From NCBI GenBank assembly GCA_002104905.1, contig MCFE01000295.1:37639-101638 (forward strand): a stretch of 64,000 bases of DNA, in the 5' to 3' direction. Below, piece after piece: positions 42,125-53,560 of this stretch. A program made the position numbers and the translations under genes. Position 1 is the stretch's first letter. The number at the start of each line of letters is the position of its first letter. The notes beneath the pieces were generated by a model. The model did no database searches. It was given only the letters and a program-made list of their open reading frames with translations, and was not told where the DNA came from. This DNA is from Basidiobolus meristosporus CBS 931.73 (lineage: Eukaryota; Basidiobolomycota; Basidiobolomycetes; Basidiobolales; Basidiobolaceae).

Positions 42125-45100
42125 ATGACTTCTGCCAGCAAATTGAACAACACAAACATCTTCCCTGTAAAGGAGAGGTTTGATGGGTAGAACTACAGAC
42201 TTTGGAGAATCAAGATGCAAATCCACCTTGAGGAAAGGAAGCTTTGGAATATAGTAACAGGAGAAGAAGTTGTGCCCAAAGGGACAGCAGAAGAAGTGGA
42301 GAAGCTTCAGGAGAGGGAGAGAATGGCCTTTAATGTTATATGCATCAATGTGCAAGATTCCTTCATTGAACAAATCCATGCCTCAAATACTGCCAAAGCA
42401 GCATGGGAATCCTTAGAGAAGATCTTTGCAGCAAAGTCAGTATCAAGCACGCTTTATTCAAAACAAAAGCACTTCAACATGTGGAAGAGGTCAGATGATG
42501 ACATGCCACAACTCCTTACCAGAAAGAAGACACTTGCAGAAGAGCTTTACAATATTAATGCTGGTGTAGATGATAAAGAAAAGATACTCTGTCTGCTTTG
42601 CAGCCAACCAGACAAGTTTGAGCCACTCATACTTTCTTTTGAAAGCAGGGAAGACAACTTCACTTCACACTATGTCAAAGGAGGACTTCTCCATGAAGAA
42701 CTCAGACGTAATGTTCAAGCAGAGAAAATTGAAGATTATGCTTTATTCAGTTCAGCAAGGCACTCAGAAAAGAAGGGAAAGCAACAAAACCAAAGAAAAC
42801 CTGGTTGCTGTAACTACTGTAAAAAGCCAGGATACTGGGCAAGAGACAGTAAGGAGAAACAAGCAGACAAAAAACCAAATCTAGAGCAGGCAAACCATAT
42901 AACTACTGATGAACAGTTATTTGTAACCATACAAGAGAAGGCAAGGTACCAAAGTAATGAATGGTATAGTGACTCAGGAGCATCACAGCATATCTTGGTT
43001 GAAGGAGTGGCTCAGCAGCTTTAAGACTATTCCTGTAAGAAAGGTTTATCTGGGAGATAACTCTGCTCTGGAAGCTACCGCCAGTGGGTCTATACAACTA
43101 ATTATGAGCAATAGCCCAAGGGCAACAACAGCAAAACTGACTGACATTCTCTGTGTACCTGGAATAGCTAAGAACCTACTCTCAGTCAGTAAAGCAACTG
43201 CTCAGGGACTGAAATTTGTCTTTACTAAGATGAGCTGCTCAATATTGAGTGAAAATGGGCAAAAATCAACTTTGGGAATCAGAGTTCACAATGTATAAAG
43301 TTACAATGCAATAACATTGTGCCTGAGTATATCAACATTGCTGAAACTGATGAAACCAACTGGGAGACATGGCATAGGAGGCTAGGACACATTTGGCAAC
43401 AGAAAATGGGCCAATTGGTGAAAATCAGCTTGTTTTGGGCCTAAAATACTCAATTCCAATCAAATTGAATGTTTTTAAGCAATGTTCACATGGCAAACAA
43501 GCTGGACAATGTTTCAAGAGCTCAGAAGGCTTCAAGACCACCAGAATATTGGCTATTGTACATTCAGACATATGTGGCCCCATGAGAACATGGTTCCTTG
43601 GAGCCAAGAGATATTTTATGACATTACAACAAAACAAGATATACATGGGTGTACTTCCTCAAAACAAAGGATGAAGCTTGAGTGACGTTTAAACACTTCA
43701 AGAACATGGCAGAAACACAAACTGGGTGTAAATTGAAGGTACCACAAAGTGACAATGGAGGAGAATACTGTTTCAATGAGTGTGCAAAATACTGCTCATC
43801 TACTGGTATACTTCAACAAACCACAGCTCCTCATACTCCGCAGCAAAATGGAGTAGCAGAACATACAAATACAACAATCATGAGATGGGAAGATTTATGC
43901 TACATGATAAGGAATGGACTACAAGTTTTGGGCTGAATCAGTTGCTACCGCAGTTTACATCTGGAACAGATGCCCAACAACAGCACTATGTGATTCTGCA
44001 CCCTTTGAAGCATATACAGGCAAAAAACCAGATCTCCAGCACCTCAAGATCTTTGGCATTGATGTTATTTATCACATCCCTGACAAAAAATGCTCAAAGT
44101 TGGAACCAAACAGTAGGAAAGGGATCTTTCTTGGGTATTGTGAAGATACTAATGGGTATAGAGTGTATGGTAGCAATTTTCAGAAGCTGATCAAGAGCAG
44201 GGATGTTATATTTGAGGAGAAATCAGATCGCAAAGCCACCAAAATTATTGGACAGCTACCTGATGATGCAATCAACACCAATGAAGAAGATGCACACCTA
44301 GTTCTGCCAGAAATGGATGATATAACTACCAGCTCCAGATCAGAGCAGATTATCCCAGTTAGGAGATCTACCAGAATAAAAAATTCCCCTGGATCCTGGT
44401 GGCAGACTTCCAATGATCATGAAGAAGCTTATCTTGCCTTATGAGCCAAACCTCATAATCTGGAACAGGCAATGCAAAGTCCAGATGCTACAATGTGGCA
44501 ACAAGCCATGCAGGAGGAGTACCAATCACTGATCAAGGCTAAAATGTGGAAACTGGTAGATTTACCAAATGGGAGGAAGCCAATAGGATGAAGATGGGTC
44601 TACAAGTTCAAGATAACCTCAAATGGTTGATAAGTACAAGGCTAGATTGGTGGCTAAAGACTATTCCCAGATCCAGGGACTAGACTTTAAAGAAATATTT
44701 GCTCTGGTTTTCAAGTTTAACTCCATCAGGACAGTTCTAGCCCTGGCAGCTGCACACAGCCAAGATCTACACCAAATGGACATCAAAACAGCCTTTCTAA
44801 ATGGGGATTTGCAAGAAACTATATATATGGAGCTACCAGAAGGTTTTACTAATCCAAAAGACCCCCATAAGGTGTGCAAACTTAGAAAATTGTTATATGG
44901 GCTTAAGCAGGCACCTAGAGCATGGTATTACAAGATTGACACATATATAGGGGAAATTGGGTTTTCTTGTAGCACTGCAGATCACAGTATATATGTGAAG
45001 CAGCTAAAAAAGGGTGTGATCATCCTAGTTATTTATGTGGACAACCCAATTATTGCTACAAGTGACCAAGAGGCACTTAAACAGATGTAATTAGATCTCT

Positions 45101-46020
45101 TCAGCAAGTTTGAGATCAAAAATCTTAGAAATTTGAGCTATTTTCTTGGAATTGAAGTCAAATTTGACATATCTACGCATAAAATTGTGCTGAATCAGTC
45201 TAAGTACATAAGGGACACTCTTAGACACTTCAAAATGGAAAATTGCAAACCTGCAGCTACCCCCATGGACAACAATCTAAATATAAGCAAATCTCAGCAG
45301 TTTATAGATGAAAATGGCTCAAATATGGACCAAAGCTTTCCCTATTAATCAATAGTTGGTAGCCTAATGTACTTGATGGTGTCTACATGTCCAGATAGTG
45401 TAGTGGCAGCTGGAATAGTCAGCCAATTTATGCAGAATTATGGATCAGATCAAATTGCAGCAGTTACATGGATTTTCAGATATCTACAAGGTACCATGAA
45501 TATGGTACTGGAATACTCTAGAGCAGCTAATAGGCAAATATTTGATGGTCATAGTGATTCATATTGGGGTAGGGATCTGATTGACAGATGCTCTGCCACA
45601 GGCTATGTATTTCTTTATGCTGGTGCAGCTATTACATGGAATTGCAAGAAACAACCAACTGTGGCCCTATTTACAACTGAAGCAGAATATATGGCTGCAT
45701 GTCAATCAACTAAGGAGGCTATATGGCTACAAAAATTATTCAAAGACTTAGGTCTTAATTCAGATGAATGAACATGTATTTACAAGGATAATCAAAGTTG
45801 TGTTTCATTAGCTAGAAATCCTACTAATCATGCCAGAACTAAGCACATTGATATACAGCATCACTTTGTGAGGGAAGCTGTAGAAAATAACTTGGTACAG
45901 TTAGCATACTGCACAACTAAGAAAATGGTGGCAGATATATTGACAAAACCACTAGCTAGGCCACAATTTGAGAATCTCAGGGAGGAATTAGGATTAAGAG
46001 ATTATTTAGTTGAGGGGGAG
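42125..46020 (+). pseudogene. Copia 1d gag-pol, multiply broken
   Basis: The start ATG at 42125 reads MTSASKLNNTNIFPVKERFD and meets TAG at codon 22. Gag is then open from 42215 to 43024, with the zinc knuckle damaged (CNYCKKPGYWARDS: both the His and last Cys lost). Protease WYSDSGAS keeps the Asp. Integrase retains HSDICGP and QSDNGGEY but NGVAEHTN is frameshifted nearby. RT has HQMDIKTAFLNG and YVDNPI instead of YVDDLI, so one catalytic Asp is gone. RNase H has EAEYMAAC. At the second TGA position of 1a this copy has CAA. Confidence 0.9.
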
Positions 46021-46389
46021 TGTTGAAAAATTGAGCTATTTGGTATCATTTGGCAGCTAAAAATTTACTTAACATTTCTGAACTAGTCTTGATCACTGTG
46101 GGACTAATTTACAGCTCTAACTTTGCCAAATTCCTCAGATCTATGATCTTATGATTATTTCCTTATAGCCAGGATCAAAGTAGCACCATTACTAAATATT
46201 ATGTACTAATCCTGACACTGTTACAGAATGCTCCTGAATATTGAGAAACCTTCCTTACTTAGTGTTACAGCTGTATTACTTCTACAAAGGTATAAATATT
46301 GAGCTTCTTTGTTAGTAAACAACAGTTCAACTATTATCACTATTTCTTGATAAGTTCCTTATATCAAAATCACTTCTTAAATTGCAACA
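46021..46389 (+). repeat. 3' LTR of copia 1d
   Basis: TGTTGAAAAATTGAGC to AAATTGCAACA, directly after GAGGGGGAG. Confidence 0.9.
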
Positions 46390-46617
46390 AGACCTTTGGT
46401 TCTTCACATCAACTCCAGTACTCCTCAAATATTGCAACACTAAGAACATGTGCACCAAGCTTGGGCCAATTTGATTAACTGTCAGAATATAAATTCTGAG
46501 CATTGGGTGTTTTTGTGAATGTATTTTAAAAAACTACCAACAAGACATTTGCTAAACATTCTTGATCATTTGTAGGTAGTGATATAAGTAACTAATTGGT
46601 GGCTAATACTCTGGGCT
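46390..46617. repeat. LTR-like fragments flanking copia 1d
   Basis: 46390-46434 looks like the end of the plus-strand LTR begun at 41423. 46435-46617 (AAGAACATGTGCACCAAGC to GCTATCACAACA) follows the minus-strand family 2 LTR order (GAACATGTGTGCAAAG, TTCTGGGTAC, GTGACTAAGT) but is highly diverged. Confidence 0.4.
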
Positions 46618-46800
46618 ATCACAACATTCTGCTTGTTCTGGGCTAAATGCATCAATTGGTAAGAGATGCAGCTTTTCTGTCAAACTTCTCTGTAACTGGC
46701 TTTGGAAGACTTTTCTCCTTTTACGTTTACTTTTACCTTTGGTGATGGAAAGGACTCCACTATTGCAGTATCTCAGAGCTAATCAAGCATTTATTGATTT
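46618..46800 (-). pseudogene. Companion gene scrap
   Basis: CTGCTTGTTCTGGGCTAAATGC matches 16798-16825 of copy A2 (TCTGTTCTGGGCTTAAGGC) and continues into the Lys-rich GKGKS-like end of the second module. Heavily decayed. Confidence 0.45.
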
Positions 46801-47039
46801 ATTTTACCTTTTATTATTGAGACACACCTTTGAAAGGCCATGAAACTCCCACTCTGAAGGACAATAGCTTGAGACCCTGACAGTCAATCAATCCAGGAGC
46901 TTCATGACATGCTGAACACTCAGTGGCCAGCACATGTGTCAATTTACAGCACATCTGGAGTAGTACTGTAGGAACTATCATTCAATGTGGGCTATAAATA
47001 CTTATATTAGCTCTCTATTGCCATGTTTTCTTTGGCACC
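46801..47039. other. Unassigned stretch
   Basis: No motif or repeat partner seen. It contains TTATTGATTTATTTTACC, an AT-rich region reminiscent of LTR polyadenylation signals on the minus strand, but without LTR ends. Confidence 0.25.
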
Positions 47040-48450
47040 CTTGATCATGGGTTCTTCTTGATTGTGCAGAGCAATCTATATCCCAGGAAGACAGCACAAT
47101 ATTGTTACTGCAAAGAAGGAACTTAGATGGCTCAATTTCACAGCCTAGAGTTACACCATTTGCCAATATAGCAGCAGAGGAGCACTTAGAGTCTTTGAGG
47201 TGCAATAACAGTGCCTAAAGATAACATCCTCAGAAGAACCTATGATAGCCTGACATGAAGATACAATGAGATATATCAAAGCCTAAAAGTCATAAGATAC
47301 TGAACTTCCAAGAAGCCACTGTGTGCAATAATAAACAGTGAGCTAATATTCTAGAGACTGTAGGAAGTCTATCACACCATCACCTAGAGGCAAGCATACC
47401 AAGAGACCATCCAGACCTCAAGGCCAAGCCAAATGTGCTTGACCAGTGCCATGAGCATTATCTTGAACTCAAATGCATAATTGGATCTTGGACCAGCATT
47501 GGAATGCTGAGAGAATATCTCAACAATATCATAGTCCATTGAAGGTAGAAGTACAAGGATGGCATGGCTAAAAACCAATGGCATCCTCAAGAGATTGTTA
47601 CAAGTAGGGCCAAAAGCTCTAAACAAGTGGTAAACAGATGTTGAGATATTGGAAGAGTGCCAGTAAGAGATAAGCAGGCAGAAACAGATTCACTGGTACA
47701 TCACTTATCAAGGCAAAGACTTAGTCAGGTACCAGATGCACTTGGACAAAGCTATATTAAAGGATCTGGCAGTGATATAGAAATAGGTACAGGGAGAAAA
47801 GTCAACCTATGCCAGAGAGAGGGAAGAGTGTAAAAAGAGCTGCAGTACTTACCATTCAGCATTATATGTCCAGAAGAGGCTGAATCACATAATAGCCAAG
47901 AGGTATTTCCAGCAAGACAATAGCTGCTTTCTCTAGTGTTGGAAGTACAGCCAGCTGAGCTCCACTGCAGTGAAGTAAATGAGTTTACAATAAAAGACAA
48001 TTTGTTAGCCACAGCCTTCACAGTCTGCATATTGTACATTGTAATCAGGGTAGAGATCCCACTGATGGACAGATCAACATTGCCAAGGGCTCTGAAGACT
48101 GTTACAATACCCACAGAAAATATTTGGGGCAATTACTGGCATATCAAAGGTAACAGCACCACTTCAAGTGCAGTGTGCAAGAAAACACATTTAAATATTG
48201 CATAGACTCATTGCAAAGACTAGCAGATGATGTTCTGTACCTTGCAATGCTGGCTGAAGTCCAGGACATATGTAAACCAGTGAATGAGCAATGGAATAAC
48301 ATTAAAATGCTCCTGTAAGAGTCATGGAAAAGGTGTTTCAATAGTAATGTTTATCAAAAGGTGGATATGCAGAGAGTTACTTGTTGAGTGCAAGGTTAGG
48401 GTTGGTGTTCATGTTGTGAATGGGAGATAGCATTGGCCAGTATACTTGGC
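47040..48450 (+). pseudogene. Companion gene copy A5, decayed
   Basis: It begins within the gene (RAIYIPGRQHNI, then ELRWLNFTA-like) and contains the conserved HHHLEASIPRDHPDLKAKPN-like block (about 47380-47430), one recognisable basic module (47580-47760) with NKWQTD..IGRVPVRDKQAETDS in shifted frames, and the C-terminal SSTAVK, TAFTVCILYIV and AMLAEVQDICKPVNEQW region (47990-48300). The N terminus is absent. It is more diverged than A6. Confidence 0.5.
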
Positions 48451-48834
48451 AATTGAGTTACAATTGAAGACTGATAAAAAATAACCCAATTTGCTCACAT
48501 GAAAAGTAAGAGGATTCTTTGAAATAGGAAGTAACAAGTGTGAATAAGAGCCTGTACCCACTCAATTTCCATAAATGTAGAAGATTATTGAGTTAACAGG
48601 ATTAGAAAGTGTGAGAACTGGCAGAGAACCAATTAAATGCCACTGGTACATTTCTGTGTTGGAGAATTGTGACTTGGTTGTTTATAAAATATGCAGTGCA
48701 ATTTTCTTTGATGGTCTTTGAATAGTGTCCTATGGAATCAACACCTCTTAGTCAGAGGATTAAAGCTTTGTGATGGCCTCTTGACAGGATCATCACAATG
48801 ATATTTCATAGGGAACAGGACCCAGCATGAGACT
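48451..48834 (+). repeat. Tail block of the DNA transposon
   Basis: It aligns with 52170-52490 and the reverse of 11190-11530, through GGCAGAGAACCAATTAAATGCC and GGATTAAAGCTTTGTGATGG. Here it leads into transposase sequence on the same strand. Confidence 0.5.
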
Positions 48835-49630
48835 GGCAAGATCTCAATATGCAAAAAGACAACAGCTGTAGAACTAATGCCAAGGATGCTTTATGGAGAC
48901 AAGTAAGCCCAGTAATCTATAAGCTGGTGAGTGATATGATGTTGTGGCTAGTGTTGTAGCATACTTCCACCATCATCAGTACTGAAGACTTTGAGTGCTT
49001 ACTACTACTTCTGCCAAAATTAGCTCAGGATTCAACTACCATATACTTGTTAGCAATGGACAATTGTCATGCAGCTGGTAGTTGATGACCTAGAGACCAC
49101 TTTGATATCAGCATGCATTAACAGTTACATGGCATACATTAGAAAAGGCTACTATTGCCAGGTGTCCAACCTGTAAGGAGTCCACCACTATTAGAGAAAA
49201 GCAATTATTCACACTCTGGATTTATTCCAGCAATACCCCATCTATAAAAGCCAATGCAATCTGACAAAATTGTGAAGCTATACAGTACTGCACCCAGTTT
49301 CAATCAAGCACAAACATTTCCAATATATCTGATGGCAACTATTGCAAACACACAATAAGCAAGGGCTACTTTGGAGGTATGAATGACCATGCCTTTGCCT
49401 TGGCACCTGAGGGATTCTCATTAAATAAGTACTTTACTGGCTAATCCTACTGCCACTGACTCTTGTTAACCCAAATTAGCCATCAATCATATGTGGTCAA
49501 AGCAGAGATCTGATGGCAGCCATATATATATTGGGGCCTAAATCTCTATCCAACATGGATGGCTACATGTATCCAATACCATATGAATTTTGCTTGAAAT
49601 CCAACAAGATGCAGCAAATGACCATCATGT
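48835..49630 (+). pseudogene. Transposase fragment
   Basis: TTTATGGAGACAAGTAAGCCCAGT (48890) matches the reverse of 1990-2010. DDLETTLISACINSYMAYI (about 49085-49140) equals the DPETVLIPAY region. LDLFQQYP and the CWPLILIN region (LLPLTLVNPN, about 49440) follow. It ends at about 49630, where transposase N-terminal sequence begins on the opposite strand. Confidence 0.5.
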
Positions 49631-49634
49631 CAGA

Positions 49635-50015
49635 ATGTGCAAGGTGACAAAGTCAGCCAGGAGCCAATATAGAAGTAACAACTGGCCAGAAAGATAATGT
49701 TGGTAAAATAGTGACTGACAAATGGTCAAATATGACTTGTATGGCAGAGCACTGGCTGTGATCCTTGTGATAACTCCTATGCTGGCTACTTGCTTCATGA
49801 TTGAGAGGCTTGTTACAGTAGCCACATGGTCTTTTTTCTCTTCTCTTACCATGTTAAATCAAAGTAGTCTGGTCCATGGGGCAAACAGTTTGACCTTCAA
49901 CAATGTAATGCTATTGTATCCCTTTTTGGTCAATACTCATGGTAACTTAAGACAGTCTTGTATTTGGGACACTGCACATACATGAATGTAAGATTCAATG
50001 ATGACCTGTCATAGT
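49635..50015 (-). pseudogene. Transposase N-terminal fragment with zinc-finger-like motif
   Basis: On the minus strand the finger region reads RPCGYCNKPLNHEASSQHR (about 49830-49770), followed by HSQCSAIQVIFDHLSVTILP. The cysteine of the second pair is Ser here. It sits divergently upstream of companion copy A6, as in 2100-3167. Confidence 0.5.
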
Positions 50016-50099
50016 AAGCATTATAAGTAAAGCTGTGGCATCACATATCCACATGTATATAGCACTGTTTCCCCTTTGGTTTGATGCACTTCCATATAT
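50016..50099. promoter_or_regulatory. Divergent intergenic region before companion copy A6
   Basis: TAGTAAGCATTATAAGTAAAG and ACTTCCATATATATGCCCCC are conserved with 3080-3170. Inferred bidirectional promoter. Confidence 0.35.
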
Positions 50100-52165
50100 A
50101 TGCCCCCAAAAAATAAAGCAAAGTTGCCTGGTTCCCAACCAAACACCACTGTTGACAGCGGCAGAATAACAGTTAGACTACAGCTTGCTTTGATAGTCAG
50201 TGCAATAAGCAGAGTTACATCCAAAAAAGGCCATATGGACAGTGTGCCCACTGAAGGTAATAATGCAGACTCCTCAGGCTCCCAGTCAAGTAGGCAAATG
50301 AGATCCTCTGCCAAGCCTCAAGCTGACCATTATGCTCAGGCAGATGAGAGTGTAGCAAATGCAGTACCTTCAGTTGAAGACCAGCAAGTGGCTGTCATAA
50401 CATCACCATTGTCAATGTTAGCAAGTATGTTGTCAGCTCATACCAAAGCATTAACAAAGCAATTCAGTGCAGTGGCTGATAGGAAAGATGCAAGGGCCCA
50501 GAGAAATCAGGAAATAGTCCAGAAACTAGGAGCAGATAATATGTGTAGAGCAATCAACATGCTAGGCAGAGAAAGCAGTATCTTTGCAGCAAAGAAGAAA
50601 CTGAAGTAGCTCTATGTCACAGCCAAGAACGGAGACATATCCCAATGTAACTGTAGAGGAGTACTGTACAGTCTTTGAAGAACAACAATAGTGCCAAAAG
50701 ATAAACCCCCAGAAAAGCCTTTCACAGCATGGGAGGGAGACAATGTGGTGTTTATACTAAGGCCTAAATATCAACAGACATTGAAGATCTGTGAAGCTGC
50801 TGAGTGCAATAATGAAGAGTGGGCTAATATTCAAGAGGCTGACAGGGGTCTAGCATGCCATCAACCTAAGTTTAGCAAATCATCGGACCATCAGGAACTC
50901 AAGGCCAAGCAGAATGCTCTTGACCAGTTCCATGATCATTATTCTGGACTCAAAGAGGCAAATAGATTTTACGCCAGTATTGGTATGCTAAGAGAGTATT
51001 TTCACAATAGTGAAACTACCAAAGGTGAAGAACAAGGGTGCCATGGCTAATAACCAGCTTCTTCCTTAAGCGCTTGTTGCCAGCAGGGCTGAAAGCTCCA
51101 AACAAGCATCAAAGAGACCTCAGGTAGCTGGAGGAGGGCCAATAAGGGACAAGCACACGGACATGGATGCCACTAGCACAGCTTTAATCAAGGAAAAAGT
51201 GTAGTACTGCTCAAGAAGCACTCAGTCAAAGTAGTAGTCAAGGACCTAGCAGTGATAAAAGCCAGTGGCTTTCTAAGGAGTCTGTCACAACTATGGCTGA
51301 GAGCTGAAGAAAAGCAATAAAAAACATCAGGTTGCCAGGAGAGTGCCAGCAAAGGACAAGCAGGCCAAAACAGATGTGTCAGAGCAAACCTTTTCAAGGA
51401 GAAAATGTAGTTTATTATTAGAAGCACTCAGACTAAGTAGCAGTGAAAGACCTGGCAGTGATAATGGAACAGGTAAAGGGAAAATATCTACCCAAGTCTG
51501 AGACAGGAAGGCATAAAAGAAACTGCAGCTCTTGCCAATTAAATCCATAAGCCCTGAATAGACTGTATCCCATCATAGCCAAAAATCACCAACAAGAAAA
51601 CAGCTGTTTACACAAGAGTTGGAAGCACAGGCAGTTGAGTTACACTCCAGTAAGGTAGATGAGTTTGCAGAGAAAGTCAATTTGTCTACCACAGCCTCCA
51701 TGTCCTCCATTGTTGACAGAGTGGAGATCCCACTAACAGAAAAGGCTACAGCATCAAGAACTCAAAAGACAATCACAATGCCTTCAGTGGAATTCAAGAC
51801 ATTAATAGGCACACCAAGAGATTGTGTCACTTCTTCAAAAGCAGTGCTCAAGAAAATGCACCTGAATATTGCAATGATTCATTTCAGACACTGGTAGATG
51901 AGGTGCTAGTCCTTGCAGTGCCAGCTGAAGACCAAGATGCATGGGAACCAGTGCATGAACAGTGGCATAAAGCAGTTAAGATGCTGACAGAGTCATGGAA
52001 ATAAAGTGTTACAGCAAAAATACTTATTGAGTGGTGGACTTTAATGGAGTTACTTGTTGAGTGTGGGGCTGGACTTAATGCTAGCTTAGGGCAAAGGGAC
52101 TTGTTTAGGCCTACACAAATGGCAATTGAGGTACAACTGAAGTTTCAATGGAAATAAATAATTTG
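50100..52165 (+). pseudogene. Transposon companion gene, copy A6 (reference copy)
   Basis: I do not recognise this protein. It starts MPPKNKAKLPGSQPNTTVD at an ATG that other copies share. Codons 1-169 are open: a basic start, a Ser/Thr-rich stretch with VPTEGNNADSSGSQSSRQ, then a probable coiled or helical part (HTKALTKQFSAVADRKDA, RNQEIVQKLG). After a stop the chain resumes as FTAWEGDNVVF, LKICEAAECNNEEWANIQEA, DHQELKAKQNALDQF, ASIGMLREYF, a pattern of W, Q and aromatic residues I recall from other uncharacterised fungal transposon-linked proteins. Two basic modules follow (landmarks at 51094 and 51302, period 208 bp), then TTASMSSIVDRVEIPLTEK and EDQDAWEPVHEQWHKAVK. The full length would be about 650 residues. 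A DNA-binding accessory role is inference only. Confidence 0.6.
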
Positions 52166-52490
52166 AATATTTGAAAAGTAAGAGAAATAGATGAGTCAGG
52201 AAGTAAGGAGTGTGAGAATGCAACAATAGCCAGTCAATGTGCACACATGTAGGAGGTGATCAAGTATACAGAGTTAGAAAGTGAGCAAATTGGCACAGAA
52301 CCAAACAACAGCCACTAATTATTGTGGAGATGAAAGTTTTGACTAATTTTTGTGTGAAATCTGGGGTGCAATTGTTTTCCAATGGTCTCTGCACAGTGTC
52401 CTAACAGGATCAATACCTCTTAGTCACAGGACTTTAGATTTTTGACAGGCTTTTGGCAGCAACATCTCTATGATTTCTTGTAGAACACTG
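52166..52490 (+). repeat. Tail block of the DNA transposon
   Basis: It is nearly identical to 55705-56030 (about 93 percent by eye). It runs from AAGTAAGAGAAATAGATGAG to TGTAGAACACTGCTGACAGC, where it passes directly into the next companion gene copy without the divergent promoter block. Confidence 0.6.
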
Positions 52491-53560
52491 CTGACAGCAG
52501 CAGAAGAACAGCTACACAACAGCTTGCTTTGACATTCAGTGGAACAAGCAGGGCTACTTCCAAAACAGGCCATATGGACAGTGTGCCCACTGAAGGGAAT
52601 AATGCAGACTCCTCAGTCCCTCAGCCAAGTAGGAATCTGAGAGCTGCTGTGGAGCTGCAAGCTGATCATTATGCTTGGGCAGATGCAGTTGTAGCAAATG
52701 CAGTATCTTCAGCTGAAGACCAGCAAGTGGCCATCATAACATCATTACCCCCCATACTAGCAAGTGGGTTATCAGCTTGTACCAAAGGATTAATGAAGCA
52801 AATAGGTGCAGTGGCTGATAGGATCAACCCAAGGGCCCAGAGAAACCAGGAATTGTCCAAAAGCAGGAGTAGCAGATAAAAGTTGTAGAGCAGTCAATTT
52901 CCCAGGTAGCAAAAGCAGTATCTTTGCTGCAAAGAAGGTGCTGAAGTAGTTCAATATCACAGCCAAGAATAGAGCCATTTCCCAGTGTCACAGAAGAGGA
53001 AAACTGTACAGTAGTTGAAGCACAACAGCAGTGTTCAAAGATAAAGCCCACAGACAAGCCTTTCACAGCATGGGAGGGAGACAATGTGGTGTTTATACCA
53101 AGACCTAAAAACCAAGAGACATTGAAGATCTGTGAAGCCAATGAGTGCAATAATGTAGAGTGGGCTCATATTCAAGAAGCTGTCAGAGGTCTAGCAAGCT
53201 ATCACCTTAAGGCCGGCAAACCATGTGACCACCAGGAACTCAAGGCCAAGCAGAATGCTCTTGACTTATTCATGAGCATTACCTTGGATTCAAACAGGCA
53301 AAGAGATTTTAGGCCAGCATTGGTTTGCTAAGGAAGTATCTTAAGAATAGCAGAAACTACTATAGGCGGAAGAACAAGGTCCATGGCCAAAAACCAGCAG
53401 CTTCCTTTAGAGCATGTTGCAAGCAGGGCTGAAAGCTCCAAACAAGCATCAAAGAGATGTCAGGTAGCTGGAAAAGTGTCAATGTGGGACAAGCAGGCAG
53501 ACATGGATGCACAAGCACAACATTTATTAAGGAAAAAGCTTGGTACCACTAAAGAGGTCT
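52491..53560 (+). pseudogene. Companion gene copy A7, first part
   Basis: It lacks the MPPKNKA start and enters at CAGCAGCAGAAGAACAGC. It then reads TFSGTSRATSKTGHMDSVP, HYAWADAVVANAV, LSACTKGLMKQIGAVADRIN, CPKIKP-like sequence, VFIPRPKNQETLKICEANEC and NNVEWAHIQEAVRGLASYHL. The first module is KQASKRCQVAGKVSMWDKQA. At about 53560 it is interrupted by a 1.2-kb insertion and resumes at 54756. Confidence 0.6.

Larger units (their letters stand above)
41722..46389 (+). mobile_element. Copia family 1, copy 1d (two LTRs, decayed)
   Basis: LTRs at 41722-42088 and 46021-46389 enclose gag, protease, integrase, RT and RNase H in order. The primer site reads GATTACAAGCCC, two changes from the anticodon-arm site. 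The polypurine tract is GAGGGGGAG (46012-46020). Flanks AAACA and AGACC do not match exactly, so the target duplication has decayed or was lost. It appears inserted in a family 2-like LTR. Confidence 0.92.
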
